In this document: positions 22,023 through 30,549 of the stretch, piece after piece
Layout of the letters: every line of letters starts with the position of its first letter
Numbering within the stretch: the stretch's first letter is position 1
DNA from: Candidatus Aminicenantota bacterium
GTDB taxonomy: Bacteria > Acidobacteriota > Aminicenantia > JAMOAD01
NCBI GenBank assembly: GCA_027031485.1
Contig: JALVQI010000145.1
Location: forward strand, 1-32,464
Direction: 5' to 3'
DNA length: 32,464 nt
Translations under genes and position numbers: made by a program
Notes under the pieces: model-generated
What the model saw: the letters and a program-made list of their open reading frames with translations, nothing else
The model's database searches: none
What the model was told of the DNA's origin: nothing

Positions 22023-24446
22023 TCAAATCAATTCCAAAAATTCCTCTTTTACAATTATTTTATGCTTTTTGATTTTAAATGGGGAATAGTTTTTCATAAT
22101 AGTTTTGAACATTTTGTATGGAGCGAATTTCTTTTTCGCATCATATATGAAAGTAAAAAAGATCTTTCCTTTTTTATTTTCAAGGGAAATAAATTCAGGA
22201 AAATCAGATAAAATTTCTTCTTCATTAAAATTTTCAATCAACTCTTTTTCATCTACGGTAAAAACGATTTTATCCACTATTTTTGAAAGCCTTGGTGAAT
22301 TTTCCTTTATTTTCAACATTTTAAAAAACTCTATCCCCTTGACACTTTTTTTGTTTAATTCCCTTAAATCCCCAATGTGAAGTTCATCTTTTGACCTTAT
22401 TTCAAAAATATCCTCCTCTATCTCAACACCCAGAGGATCTGCGAATAAAAAGGAAATCTTTATTTTCGGATGAAATCCCTCTGTAAATGTAAAATTTATC
22501 GGAGTTCTCCTTAAAGTTCTTTCAATTGCTCTTACAGTTTCAAGGCTTGAAAGGAAGACCGATTGCCCCGTTTTTTTATATGATATTATGTATCTTATTT
22601 GTTTATGTTCATTTTCTTCTCTCTTAAAGTTAAAGTCTTTCTTTATCTCTTTTTCTTTGATTATCTTTACAGGTAAAACACATCCTCTACATTCATCGCA
22701 ATCCCTTTCAATGCAGGATTGAGTTCTTTCCTCTCTTTTACTTTTCATAAACTCATCTATGAGATATTCTTTTTTAATTCCTGTGTCTATGTGATCCCAT
22801 GGAAGTTCCTCCTTTAAAGTGAGTTCTGAGAGGAATGGGGAGATATCCACTTCACTTTCTTCTATTGCTCTTTCCCATATTTTAAAATTAAATTCAGAAT
22901 CCCAGGCATCAAAACGAGCTCCCAATTTGAAGGCATTGTAAATTATTTTTCCCACTCTCCTGTCTCCTCTGGAAAGGAGGGTTTCAACAAAAGTCGTTTT
23001 ATAGGGATGAAATTTTAAGAAAATTTCTCTTTTATTTTTTATTCTTTCTAAAAGATGTTCTTTTCTCCTTTTAATATCATTTTCTTTTGCAAAACCCAAC
23101 CATTGAAACGGAGTATGCGGTTTTGGGATAAAGACTGATATTGTGGCTCCTATCTTTATCTTTCTTCTGAATTTTCTCCCAAGACTAAAAGCTTTTAGCA
23201 ATATATTCGCAATTCCTTCAATATCTTCCTCTGTTTCTGTTGGTAGTCCGATCATAAAATAAAATTTCACTGCTCTCCACCCGTATTTATATGCTGTTTC
23301 AAGAGCATTGAACACTTCTTCATCATTTACATATTTATTGATGACTTTTCTAAGTCTTTCAGTTCCGGCTTCAGGCACTATCGTAAAACCGGTTTTTCTT
23401 GTTTTTCTGATAAGCTCAAGCATAAATTCCTTTATCATCCCGGGTCTCAAAGAGGGTAATCCCATACCAACCTTGTCATTCTCAAGCCTCTTTGTAATTT
23501 CAAACATTAATTTTTCTATATGGGGGTAATCAGTCGTACTCAGGGATGACAGAGAGAAATCTTCAAAGCCGCTTCCTTTCACGGTTTTTTCTATATAGTT
23601 TATTAAATAATCAGGATCTCTCCACCTGAAGGGGTGATAAACGAAGGAAGCCTGGCAGAATCTGCATCTTTGGGGACATCCTCTGGCTATTTCAACACTT
23701 AATCTGTCGAAAATAATTTCTGTATTCGGAACAATAGGGTTTTCCGGAAGAGGAAACAAATCTAAATTCTTCAAATAAGCTTTTTTTATTTTCTTTTTTA
23801 AATCGGGGATAATAAAATGTTTTGTTTTTTTTGCAGAGTAAAGCTTTGGTATATATATCCCTATTTCATCCATTAGACTTTCAATGATTTCCTCCCTCTT
23901 CACTCCCTGTATTTTCATGTTTCTTATTTTTTCCACAACTTTGAAAAAGTTTGCCTCTGCATCTCCGATATAAAAAACATCAATAAAGGGGACTAAAGGT
24001 TCAGGATTAAATATATTTACACCTCCTGCAAAAATGATAGGAGATGTTTCTTCTCTCTCTTTGGATAGAATTTCAATCCCTGATAATTCCAAAATATTTA
24101 AGATATTTGTATATGTTAGCTCGGAAAGCAGGGAAAACCCTAAAATATCAAACTCTCTTACAGGTTTTTTGTTCTCAAGGGAAAATAGAGGGATTTTATT
24201 TTTTCTTAAAATGAATTCAAAATCTTTTCCCGGGGAAAAGACTCTTTCTGCGATTACTCCCTCCATCTTGTTTAAATAATGATAGAGAATTGGAAGACCC
24301 ATGTGAGACATTCCCACTTCATATAAATCAGGATAGGAAAGAGCAATTTTTAAGGTTTTTTCATCCCACTTTTTTTTGACGGAATTTATTTCCTGCCCTA
24401 AATATCTGGAGGGCTTTTCTATAGATTCAAAAATTGAAAAATCCAT
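22023..24446 (-). CDS. B12-binding-type radical SAM protein fused to DUF2344 domain
   Basis: 807 residues. The N-terminal part (about 1-230) resembles the cobalamin-binding-like domain that precedes radical SAM in the TIGR03960 family. The radical SAM core begins at GCPQRCRFCQ, with the 4Fe-4S ligands Cys257, Cys261 and Cys264 in a CxxxCxxC pattern, and continues with VPEAGTERLRKVINKY and FYFMIGLPTETEEDI. A further cysteine cluster (CIERDCDECRGC, about residues 570-581) could bind a second cluster. The C-terminal portion from about 595 (YKKTGQSVFLSSLETVRAIERTLRR, in two blocks, then FTEGFHPKIKISF) is DUF2344 (TIGR03936). In many Clostridia these are adjacent separate genes near rodA and ribonuclease G; here they are one protein. 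Its ATG overlaps the rodA stop (TAATG). The reaction is unknown, and RNA or ribosome modification is often suspected. Confidence 0.9.
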   Translation of the reverse strand: MDFSIFESIEKPSRYLGQEINSVKKKWDEKTLKIALSYPDLYEVGMSHMGLPILYHYLNKMEGVIAERVFSPGKDFEFILRKNKIPLFSLENKKPVREFDILGFSLLSELTYTNILNILELSGIEILSKEREETSPIIFAGGVNIFNPEPLVPFIDVFYIGDAEANFFKVVEKIRNMKIQGVKREEIIESLMDEIGIYIPKLYSAKKTKHFIIPDLKKKIKKAYLKNLDLFPLPENPIVPNTEIIFDRLSVEIARGCPQRCRFCQASFVYHPFRWRDPDYLINYIEKTVKGSGFEDFSLSSLSTTDYPHIEKLMFEITKRLENDKVGMGLPSLRPGMIKEFMLELIRKTRKTGFTIVPEAGTERLRKVINKYVNDEEVFNALETAYKYGWRAVKFYFMIGLPTETEEDIEGIANILLKAFSLGRKFRRKIKIGATISVFIPKPHTPFQWLGFAKENDIKRRKEHLLERIKNKREIFLKFHPYKTTFVETLLSRGDRRVGKIIYNAFKLGARFDAWDSEFNFKIWERAIEESEVDISPFLSELTLKEELPWDHIDTGIKKEYLIDEFMKSKREERTQSCIERDCDECRGCVLPVKIIKEKEIKKDFNFKREENEHKQIRYIISYKKTGQSVFLSSLETVRAIERTLRRTPINFTFTEGFHPKIKISFLFADPLGVEIEEDIFEIRSKDELHIGDLRELNKKSVKGIEFFKMLKIKENSPRLSKIVDKIVFTVDEKELIENFNEEEILSDFPEFISLENKKGKIFFTFIYDAKKKFAPYKMFKTIMKNYSPFKIKKHKIIVKEEFLELI

Positions 24447-25531
24447 TATTCTCTTGCAAATTTCAGGATATATGCATTTTCTGCAAGACCCAAAAGCGAA
24501 TAAACAGTTAATAGGGAGGAGCCCCCGTAGCTAAAGAGAGGTAGTGTTATTCCTGCAACAGGGAGTTTACCAAGACTTACCAGTATATTTATCAAAAATT
24601 GGAAAAATATCTGGCCTAATATTAAACTGACCAGTAAAAGAGTCCCGATATCCTCTGAGATATAAGCTGTTCTGAAAAGAGAATAGAAAAGATAGGTATA
24701 TAGTAGCAACAAAATTATAACCCCTATAAAACCAAATTCTTCGGCATAAACGGATAAAATAAAATCCGTGTGCTGTGCAGGTAAAAACCCTAATTTTTTT
24801 TGGGTCCCCTTTAAAAAACCTTTTCCTGTGGTTCCTCCGGAACCTATGGTTATTTTGGACTGAATAGTGTGATATCCGACCCCTAAAGGATCACTTTGAG
24901 GATGCAGGAAAACTTTTATTCTCTTTTTTTGATAATCCTTTAAAACAAAATTCCATGAAGCAATAGAAAACAGTATTGCTCCTATTACAATAATAATTAA
25001 AAGAAGTTTTTTAACTCTGAGAATAAAAATTAAAGTTAAAAGAATAAAAGTATAGGTCAAAGCGGTTCCCATATCATTTCCCGCAACAATGAGTAAAATT
25101 GGTAATCCCACTATTATGGAAGCTTTGAAAAAATCAATAAAATTCAAACCATCTTTATAATATTTTCTGAAAATTTTCACTATCAGAAGAATTGTTATTA
25201 TCTTTCCAAATTCCGAAGGTTGAATTCCTACTCCGCCTATCCCTATCCATGATTTTGTCCCGGCAATATTTTTACCAAAAAGGATTAAACCGGTTAAGAC
25301 AAGCAAAAGAATTAGATAGAGAGAGGGAGAAATATTTATGAAGAATTTATAGTTAATAAAAGAAAAGAAAAAGAAGAGTAATAGAGATAATAACAACCAT
25401 ATTATTTGTTTTTCGAAAAAAGGCTGGTCTGTGGATTTGTAAATGGAGTAAAGAACAAATATCCCTATGGTTGTAATGGATAAAGGGGTTAAAAGAAGGG
25501 AAAAATTAAAATATTTTAAATATTTTTTCAT
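24446..25531 (-). CDS. rodA: RodA, peptidoglycan glycosyltransferase of the elongasome (SEDS family)
   Basis: 361 residues, polytopic, with about ten membrane helices. It polymerises lipid II into glycan strands during lateral wall growth, partnered with PBP2. SEDS features are GVGIQPSEFGKI, NDMGTALTYTFILL, the long extracellular loop with FLHPQSDPLGVGYHTIQSKI, GTQKKLGFLPAQHTDFILSV with the conserved acidic partner region, and the C-terminal GITLPLFSYGGSS. The long loop contains the conserved aspartate expected for polymerase activity. It overlaps the mrdA stop by 4 nt and is followed with a 1-nt overlap by the radical SAM gene. FtsW is the alternative paralogue, but the mre-mrdA context makes RodA the natural reading. 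Confidence 0.95.
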   Translation of the reverse strand: MKKYLKYFNFSLLLTPLSITTIGIFVLYSIYKSTDQPFFEKQIIWLLLSLLLFFFFSFINYKFFINISPSLYLILLLVLTGLILFGKNIAGTKSWIGIGGVGIQPSEFGKIITILLIVKIFRKYYKDGLNFIDFFKASIIVGLPILLIVAGNDMGTALTYTFILLTLIFILRVKKLLLIIIVIGAILFSIASWNFVLKDYQKKRIKVFLHPQSDPLGVGYHTIQSKITIGSGGTTGKGFLKGTQKKLGFLPAQHTDFILSVYAEEFGFIGVIILLLLYTYLFYSLFRTAYISEDIGTLLLVSLILGQIFFQFLINILVSLGKLPVAGITLPLFSYGGSSLLTVYSLLGLAENAYILKFARE

Positions 25532-27321
25532 TTTTTATTTTTTACCTCATTAAAGTATATTTTCATAATTTCTCTGGAAAGGGGAGCTGCGGATTCCCCG
25601 CCGCTTCCTGCATGTTCTAACATGATTACTACAACTATTTCCGGATTATTACAGGGGGCAAAAGCACCGAACCATGCATGATGGAGCCATCTTCTATCTT
25701 TCTTATTCTTCACTTTTGTTTTTAGTGTTTCTTTGCTGACCACCTGAACGGTACTCGTCTTTCCACAAACATCAATATTTGCTAATTTAGCTAATTTCCC
25801 TGTTCCATTTTCTCCGTTAACAACTAACCACATCCCCTTTATTATTTTTTCAAAATTCTTTTTTTTAATATTTGCATATTGTTTTTCGGGGTGATAGGTT
25901 TTTAAAAAGTGGGGAGGATAATAAAACCCTCTGTTTGCAATAATTGAGAAAAGCTGAGCTATCTGGATAGGAGTAACCAATAGAGGTCCCTGGCCGATTG
26001 ATACTGAGATGGTTTCACCCGGGAACCAGATAACCTTGAATCTCCGGAACTTCCATTCTCTTGAAGGTACCAATCCGGTTTTTTCCCCTACAAGATCTAT
26101 CTCCGTTTTTTTACCAAGACCCATCATTTTAGCATACTTTTCAATTAAATCGATTTTCAAGCTTTTTCCTAACAGGTAGAAGTATACATCACAGGATTGT
26201 TCTATTGCTTTTGTAAGATTTACAGGCCCGTGTCCGGTGCTTTTCCAGCAATGAAAGATTTTATTATAAATTTCCTTATAGCCATAACAGTTTATTATTT
26301 TATTCTCATTTATAATTCCTTCTTCTAAACCTGCAAGTCCTACGATTAATTTAAAAATTGATCCGGGAGAATATAGCCCACTTATGCTCTTGTTTATTAA
26401 TGGTTTACCTTCGGTGTTAACTAATTCATCCCATTTTTTTTTAGAAAAATAGGATGTGAACAAATTTGGATCAAATAAGGGAGTGGTTACCAGGGAAAGA
26501 ATTTCCCCGTTTTTTGGATTTAAGACTATGGTTGAACCTATTAATTTTTTCCTTTCCATAATTTCTTCGATTTTCTTCTGGAGTTTTAAATTTATTGATA
26601 GATAAAGAGTATCTCCTTTTTGAGGGGAAATTTCCTTAATTACATTTTGAAAAATATTCAGATTGTTTACTACTTTAAGTTTGTATCCATCTTTTCCTTT
26701 AAGTTGTTCTTCATAGAATCTTTCAAGACCGTATTTCCCCACAAAATCGCCGATTTTTAGTTTGAATTTCCTGATTTCCTTAACATTGGCTTCTCCGATA
26801 TATCCTAAAAAGCTACTGCAGCTTTTTTTCAAAGGATATAATCTTCGTGGTGAGACTCTTATTGAAATATATCTGAATTCTCTTCTATTTGAAAATACAT
26901 AGTTAACAACATTTATCGGAATATCTTCTTTTATTAAATAATATGTACCCATGTTTTTTAATCTGAAACCGGTGTTGCCTTTTAAAAGGGAAAATATCTT
27001 TTTTATTTCTTCCTTGGTTTTTTTCTTTTTGGGAGGAAGATAATTCTCTTTGGGCACAACTAAATCAAATGAGAGTCTATTATCGGCAATTATGTTACCT
27101 CTTTCATCTTTTATTAATCCTCGGAGAGGAGGAATTCTCTCTTTTCTGAGAATGTTCTTTTCGGCTGCTTTTTCATACTTCTCAAAATCTATTATCTGGA
27201 TTTTCCAGAAAAACAGAAATATCAGAAAAATAAAAAAAGCTATTAATATGAAGAATATCTTCACATTTCTCTTTTTTGATTGAAAAAGGAGATTTCTTTT
27301 ATATTCAGTATTGAAATCCAT
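25528..27321 (-). CDS. mrdA: Penicillin-binding protein 2 (elongasome transpeptidase)
   Basis: 597 residues, the normal PBP2 size. One N-terminal membrane helix (about 22-45) anchors the protein, with the rest in the periplasm. A dimerisation/pedestal region follows (RGLIKDERGNIIADNRLSFDL, in blocks RGLIKDERG and NIIADNRLSFDL). The transpeptidase domain starts near residue 240. Catalytic motifs are SIFK (Ser321, Lys324), SCD in EQSCDVYFYLLG, and KTS in CGKTSTVQ, where many relatives have KTG. The enzyme cross-links peptide stems and works with RodA. It overlaps mreD by 17 nt and rodA by 4 nt, within the rod-shape operon. Confidence 0.95.
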   Translation of the reverse strand: MDFNTEYKRNLLFQSKKRNVKIFFILIAFFIFLIFLFFWKIQIIDFEKYEKAAEKNILRKERIPPLRGLIKDERGNIIADNRLSFDLVVPKENYLPPKKKKTKEEIKKIFSLLKGNTGFRLKNMGTYYLIKEDIPINVVNYVFSNRREFRYISIRVSPRRLYPLKKSCSSFLGYIGEANVKEIRKFKLKIGDFVGKYGLERFYEEQLKGKDGYKLKVVNNLNIFQNVIKEISPQKGDTLYLSINLKLQKKIEEIMERKKLIGSTIVLNPKNGEILSLVTTPLFDPNLFTSYFSKKKWDELVNTEGKPLINKSISGLYSPGSIFKLIVGLAGLEEGIINENKIINCYGYKEIYNKIFHCWKSTGHGPVNLTKAIEQSCDVYFYLLGKSLKIDLIEKYAKMMGLGKKTEIDLVGEKTGLVPSREWKFRRFKVIWFPGETISVSIGQGPLLVTPIQIAQLFSIIANRGFYYPPHFLKTYHPEKQYANIKKKNFEKIIKGMWLVVNGENGTGKLAKLANIDVCGKTSTVQVVSKETLKTKVKNKKDRRWLHHAWFGAFAPCNNPEIVVVIMLEHAGSGGESAAPLSREIMKIYFNEVKNKK

Positions 27322-27802
27322 TTTTGTTTTCTTCCTCTTTTTTTGTAAAGAAAAGTAAAAGATATAATATTAGGAAATAAACAATTGGTTTTAAAAGCAA
27401 AACATTAAAATAAAAAATATTTGTTTTGTATTCAAAAAAGGAGTAAAAGGATATATCGATTATGGCTTTTATAAAAATAGCTAACATCCCGAGAAATGCT
27501 TTGTCTTTTATTTTTACGAATACAAAATTTTCTCTCATTCTTATTATAAAAAAAACTGTTAATAAAAGGGAGGCGGATGATATCCCCAGAGGATTTGATG
27601 AAAGTGAATCATTTAGCATGCCAAATAAAAAGGTAATGACAAAAAGCATTTTATTAGAGATATTTGCTTTTAAAGCTATGTAGATTAGATAAACACTTAT
27701 TAAATTAAGGAGAGAGTAAAAGTCATGGGAGATTTTTTGCAAAAAAAAGTTTAGCAAGATAACAATAAAACTTATTATTATAAAATTAATTATCCTTTTC
27801 AT
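27305..27802 (-). CDS. mreD: Rod shape-determining protein MreD
   Basis: 165 residues with about five hydrophobic helices and little soluble sequence. MreD sequences are poorly conserved; the call rests on size, topology, the MLNDSLSSNPLGISSASLLL-type motif (seen as LFGMLNDSLSSNPLGIS), and its position between mreC and mrdA. It is an inner-membrane partner of MreC in the elongasome. The start lies inside the 3' end of mreC (17-nt overlap), and its 3' end overlaps mrdA. Confidence 0.88.
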   Translation of the reverse strand: MKRIINFIIISFIVILLNFFLQKISHDFYSLLNLISVYLIYIALKANISNKMLFVITFLFGMLNDSLSSNPLGISSASLLLTVFFIIRMRENFVFVKIKDKAFLGMLAIFIKAIIDISFYSFFEYKTNIFYFNVLLLKPIVYFLILYLLLFFTKKEEENKNGFQY

Positions 27803-28580
27803 TTTTTATAATTCCTATGTAACGAGGGGTATGTTTAAGTGCTGACAATTCGGTTATCGCTTCGATTGCATAGTAACCTTTTTTTATCTCAACAATTTTG
27901 CCTATTTTTATTCCTTCAGGAAAGGTCATATCTAATCCCGAAGTGTATACGATATCTCCCTTTTTTATTTTTGTTGTTAATCTTATGTATTTTATTATCC
28001 CTTTATCACTTCCATTTCCGAAAAGAATACCTAATATATTCTTTTTTCCGATTTTTACGCCTACTCCGAATTCAGGGTTTGATACTAAAAGAACAGTTGA
28101 AGTGTGTCTGGAGATTGGTTCAACTATTTTCCCGATTAAATTCCCACTTTCATCCAATACGGGAGAATTCAGTGTGATTTTATCTTTTGACCCTTTGTTT
28201 ATAAAAAAGGACTTATAGGGATCTTCCATATCCCAGGCCACTATTTTGGCAATTATTGCATTTTTAATTTTATTCTTAAAATTTAAACCTTTTTCTAAAA
28301 TAAAGTTTTTTAGGTAAATATTTTCATGGTGTAATCTTATTATCTCCTTTCTCAATTCTATGTTTTCATAAAAAGTTTTTTTATGAATTTTATTTGCTTT
28401 TACATAATCTCCGATATTTGAAATAATATTGGAAAAAAAAGCAGATGTTTCCCTGTACACATAGGATACCACGCCTTTTATTTTTACAATATTTTTTTTC
28501 CCCGGAGCGTTTATTGAAAGTAAAATCATAGAGATTGATAATAATATAAAAAAAAGAATATTATCGTTTTTTTTGAGCAT
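27786..28580 (-). CDS. mreC: Rod shape-determining protein MreC
   Basis: 264 residues, typical of MreC. A short cytoplasmic N-terminus is followed by one membrane helix (about 8-25), a coiled-coil-prone stretch (HKKTFYENIELRKEIIRL then HHENIYLKNFIL, about 65-95), and a periplasmic double beta-barrel domain. The latter includes INKGSKDKITLNSPVLDESG and a GLDMTFPEGIKIGKIVEI block matching the family's late conserved motif. It links MreB and PBP2 in lateral wall synthesis. The gene begins 5 nt after mreB ends and overlaps mreD. Confidence 0.94.
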   Translation of the reverse strand: MLKKNDNILFFILLSISMILLSINAPGKKNIVKIKGVVSYVYRETSAFFSNIISNIGDYVKANKIHKKTFYENIELRKEIIRLHHENIYLKNFILEKGLNFKNKIKNAIIAKIVAWDMEDPYKSFFINKGSKDKITLNSPVLDESGNLIGKIVEPISRHTSTVLLVSNPEFGVGVKIGKKNILGILFGNGSDKGIIKYIRLTTKIKKGDIVYTSGLDMTFPEGIKIGKIVEIKKGYYAIEAITELSALKHTPRYIGIIKNEKDN

Positions 28581-28585
28581 TAAAT

Positions 28586-29614
28586 TTACACTATAGTAAC
28601 TTTCTTGAGAAGATCAATGTCTTCAAGAATTTTTCCTGCTCCCTTAACAACTGAAGAAAGCGGATCTTCCGTTGTGAAAATCGGAAGCTGTGTCTCCTCT
28701 CTTAATCTTATATCCAGAGCTTTAAGCATGGAACCTCCTCCTGTTAAAACAATACCTCTGTCTACTATGTCTGCGGCTAATTCAGGAGGGGTATTTTCAA
28801 GCGTCGTTTTTACCACATCTATTAATGCTTCAATGGGGGTTTTTAAAGCCTCTCTTATCTCATTATCGCTTATGACTATTGTTTTTGGAATCCCCTCTTT
28901 TAAATCTCTTCCCTTTATTTCCATACTGAGAGGCTCCGGAAGTGGGTAGGCTGTTCCGATTTTAATTTTAATCTGCTCCGCAGATCTTTCACCTACCAAT
29001 AAATTGTATTTTTTCTTTAAATAGTGGATTATTGCTTCGTCCATTTCATTTCCCGCCACCTTTATGGACCTTGAGTGAACAATTCCTGCCAATGAAATTA
29101 CGGCTACATCCGTTGTTCCTCCTCCTATATCTACTATCATATTCCCCGCAGGTTCGACAATTGGTAAATCTGCTCCTATTGCAGCAGCCATTGCCTGTTC
29201 CACGAGGTAAACCTCTCTTGCTTTTGCCCTGAAAGCAGCATCTTTAACAGCTCTTTTTTCTACCTGGGTTATACCCGATGGAATTCCTATTACTATCCTC
29301 GGTCTTAGAAGATGCTTTTTTTCTCTTGCTTTATCTATAAAATATTCTAACATTTTTTCAGTAACATCAAAATCGGCTATAACTCCATCTTTCATTGGCC
29401 TGATAGCAACTATATTTGCCGGTGTTTTCCCCAACATCTCTTTTGCTCTTAATCCGACTGCTTCGGGCTTACCTGTTAATTTGTTGAGGGCAACTATTGA
29501 AGGTTCACTTATGACTATTCCTCTTCCCCTCATGTAAACAAGAGTATTTGCAGTTCCAAGGTCTATTGCCAAATCATATGAAAACTGTTCAAAAATCCAG
29601 TTAAAAAGTCCCAT
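28586..29614 (-). CDS. mreB: Rod shape-determining protein MreB (bacterial actin)
   Basis: 342 residues, full length. This cytoplasmic actin homologue polymerises at the membrane and guides lateral peptidoglycan synthesis. Conserved elements are the phosphate-1 loop DLGTANTLVY (about 17-26), GIPSGITQVEKRAV, EQAMAAAIGADLPI, the phosphate-2 loop DIGGGTTDVAVISL (about 166-179), and the adenosine loop LTGGGSMLKALD. An amphipathic N-terminus (GLFNWIFEQF) fits membrane binding. The gene starts 2 nt after the GGDEF gene ends. ATG is preceded by AAGGAGGAT on the minus strand, giving a strong ribosome-binding site in the middle of the operon. Confidence 0.97.
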   Translation of the reverse strand: MGLFNWIFEQFSYDLAIDLGTANTLVYMRGRGIVISEPSIVALNKLTGKPEAVGLRAKEMLGKTPANIVAIRPMKDGVIADFDVTEKMLEYFIDKAREKKHLLRPRIVIGIPSGITQVEKRAVKDAAFRAKAREVYLVEQAMAAAIGADLPIVEPAGNMIVDIGGGTTDVAVISLAGIVHSRSIKVAGNEMDEAIIHYLKKKYNLLVGERSAEQIKIKIGTAYPLPEPLSMEIKGRDLKEGIPKTIVISDNEIREALKTPIEALIDVVKTTLENTPPELAADIVDRGIVLTGGGSMLKALDIRLREETQLPIFTTEDPLSSVVKGAGKILEDIDLLKKVTIV

Positions 29615-29616
29615 CT

Positions 29617-30549
29617 TTAATCCTCCTTATAGCATTGAACCCCATCTTTTCCAGATTTTTTTACCTGATACATAGCTTTATCAGCTTTGTTTATTAAATC
29701 GTCAATATTGGTGGCATCTTCAGGAAAAGAAGCTATTCCGAAACTTGCTGTTAACTTTATGTTGAAACCTTCCTCTTTTAAAAATATGTTTTCTTTTATC
29801 TGCTTTCTTAATCTTTCAGCTACTGATTTTGTCTCTTTTTTACTGGCTCCGAATATTACAATTATGAATTCGTCTCCCCCGAACCTTCCGACCACATCCG
29901 AAGATCTTGTATGTTTTTTTAATAGTTTTCCCAATTCTTTTAGTGTTTTAGCCCCATATATATGTCCGTAGGAATCATTGATTTCCTTCAACCCATCAAG
30001 ATCAAGAAAAATTATGGAAAATTTTGTATTGTATCTTAAAGCTCTGATGCTCTCCTGTTTTAGATATTCTTTTAAATATCTATTGTTATAAAGATCAGTT
30101 AGCTCATCGTGAAGGGCAAGTCTTCTTGCTTTGTATAATCTTAAGAAATAGAGAAAAATGGCTTCGAGTAACAGTTTTACATATTGAAGTTCTTCGGAAG
30201 TAAACTTTTCTTTTATAGCAATCTCAACAAAAGCCTCAATATCCTCTCTCTTGGAATAGAAAGGAAATTTATAAATATAAAAAGTTTTTTCCTTTTCTAT
30301 GGAAATGTCTTCAGGGAAAGGAATGTTTTTTTTATCTAAATGTTTGAATTTAAATATTTTTTGTTTACAGGTAAATTTAAAATTCAGGATATATTCGTTT
30401 GTAAGATAGTAGAGAGAAATAAAATTTAATGAAAGTTCCAAACAGATCTTTTTTTCAATTTTAAAGACCATTTCATTTAAGTCTTCAGTGGAAATTCCAT
30501 TACTCAGGATTTCATTGAATAGTTTAAAATAGTTTTCAGGTTTTTTCAT
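29617..30549 (-). CDS. GGDEF-domain diguanylate cyclase
   Basis: 310 residues, cytoplasmic, with no membrane helix. The N-terminal half (about 1-140) is a probable GAF-like sensor domain by size and pattern, but no ligand residues are recognised. The GGDEF domain (about 145-305) begins with the HDELTDLYNNRYL block and contains FLDLDGLKEINDSYGH and RFGGDEFIIVIFG, an intact active site for making c-di-GMP from GTP. An RxxD inhibitory site (RSSD) lies exactly five residues before GGDEF, so product inhibition is expected. It overlaps the FecR-like gene by 4 nt, and mreB begins 2 nt after its stop. This physically ties c-di-GMP synthesis to the rod-shape operon. Confidence 0.93.
   Translation of the reverse strand: MKKPENYFKLFNEILSNGISTEDLNEMVFKIEKKICLELSLNFISLYYLTNEYILNFKFTCKQKIFKFKHLDKKNIPFPEDISIEKEKTFYIYKFPFYSKREDIEAFVEIAIKEKFTSEELQYVKLLLEAIFLYFLRLYKARRLALHDELTDLYNNRYLKEYLKQESIRALRYNTKFSIIFLDLDGLKEINDSYGHIYGAKTLKELGKLLKKHTRSSDVVGRFGGDEFIIVIFGASKKETKSVAERLRKQIKENIFLKEEGFNIKLTASFGIASFPEDATNIDDLINKADKAMYQVKKSGKDGVQCYKED

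Larger units (their letters stand above)
21898..22026. repeat. 10-bp perfect inverted repeat flanking the tRNA gene
   Basis: TTGACAGGAA at 21898-21907 and its exact reverse complement TTCCTGTCAA at 22017-22026 bracket tRNA-Phe. The left arm contains the promoter -35 element and the stop codon of the NamZ-like gene. The right arm contains the stop codon of the converging radical SAM gene. Could be a processing stem or coincidence. Confidence 0.6.
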
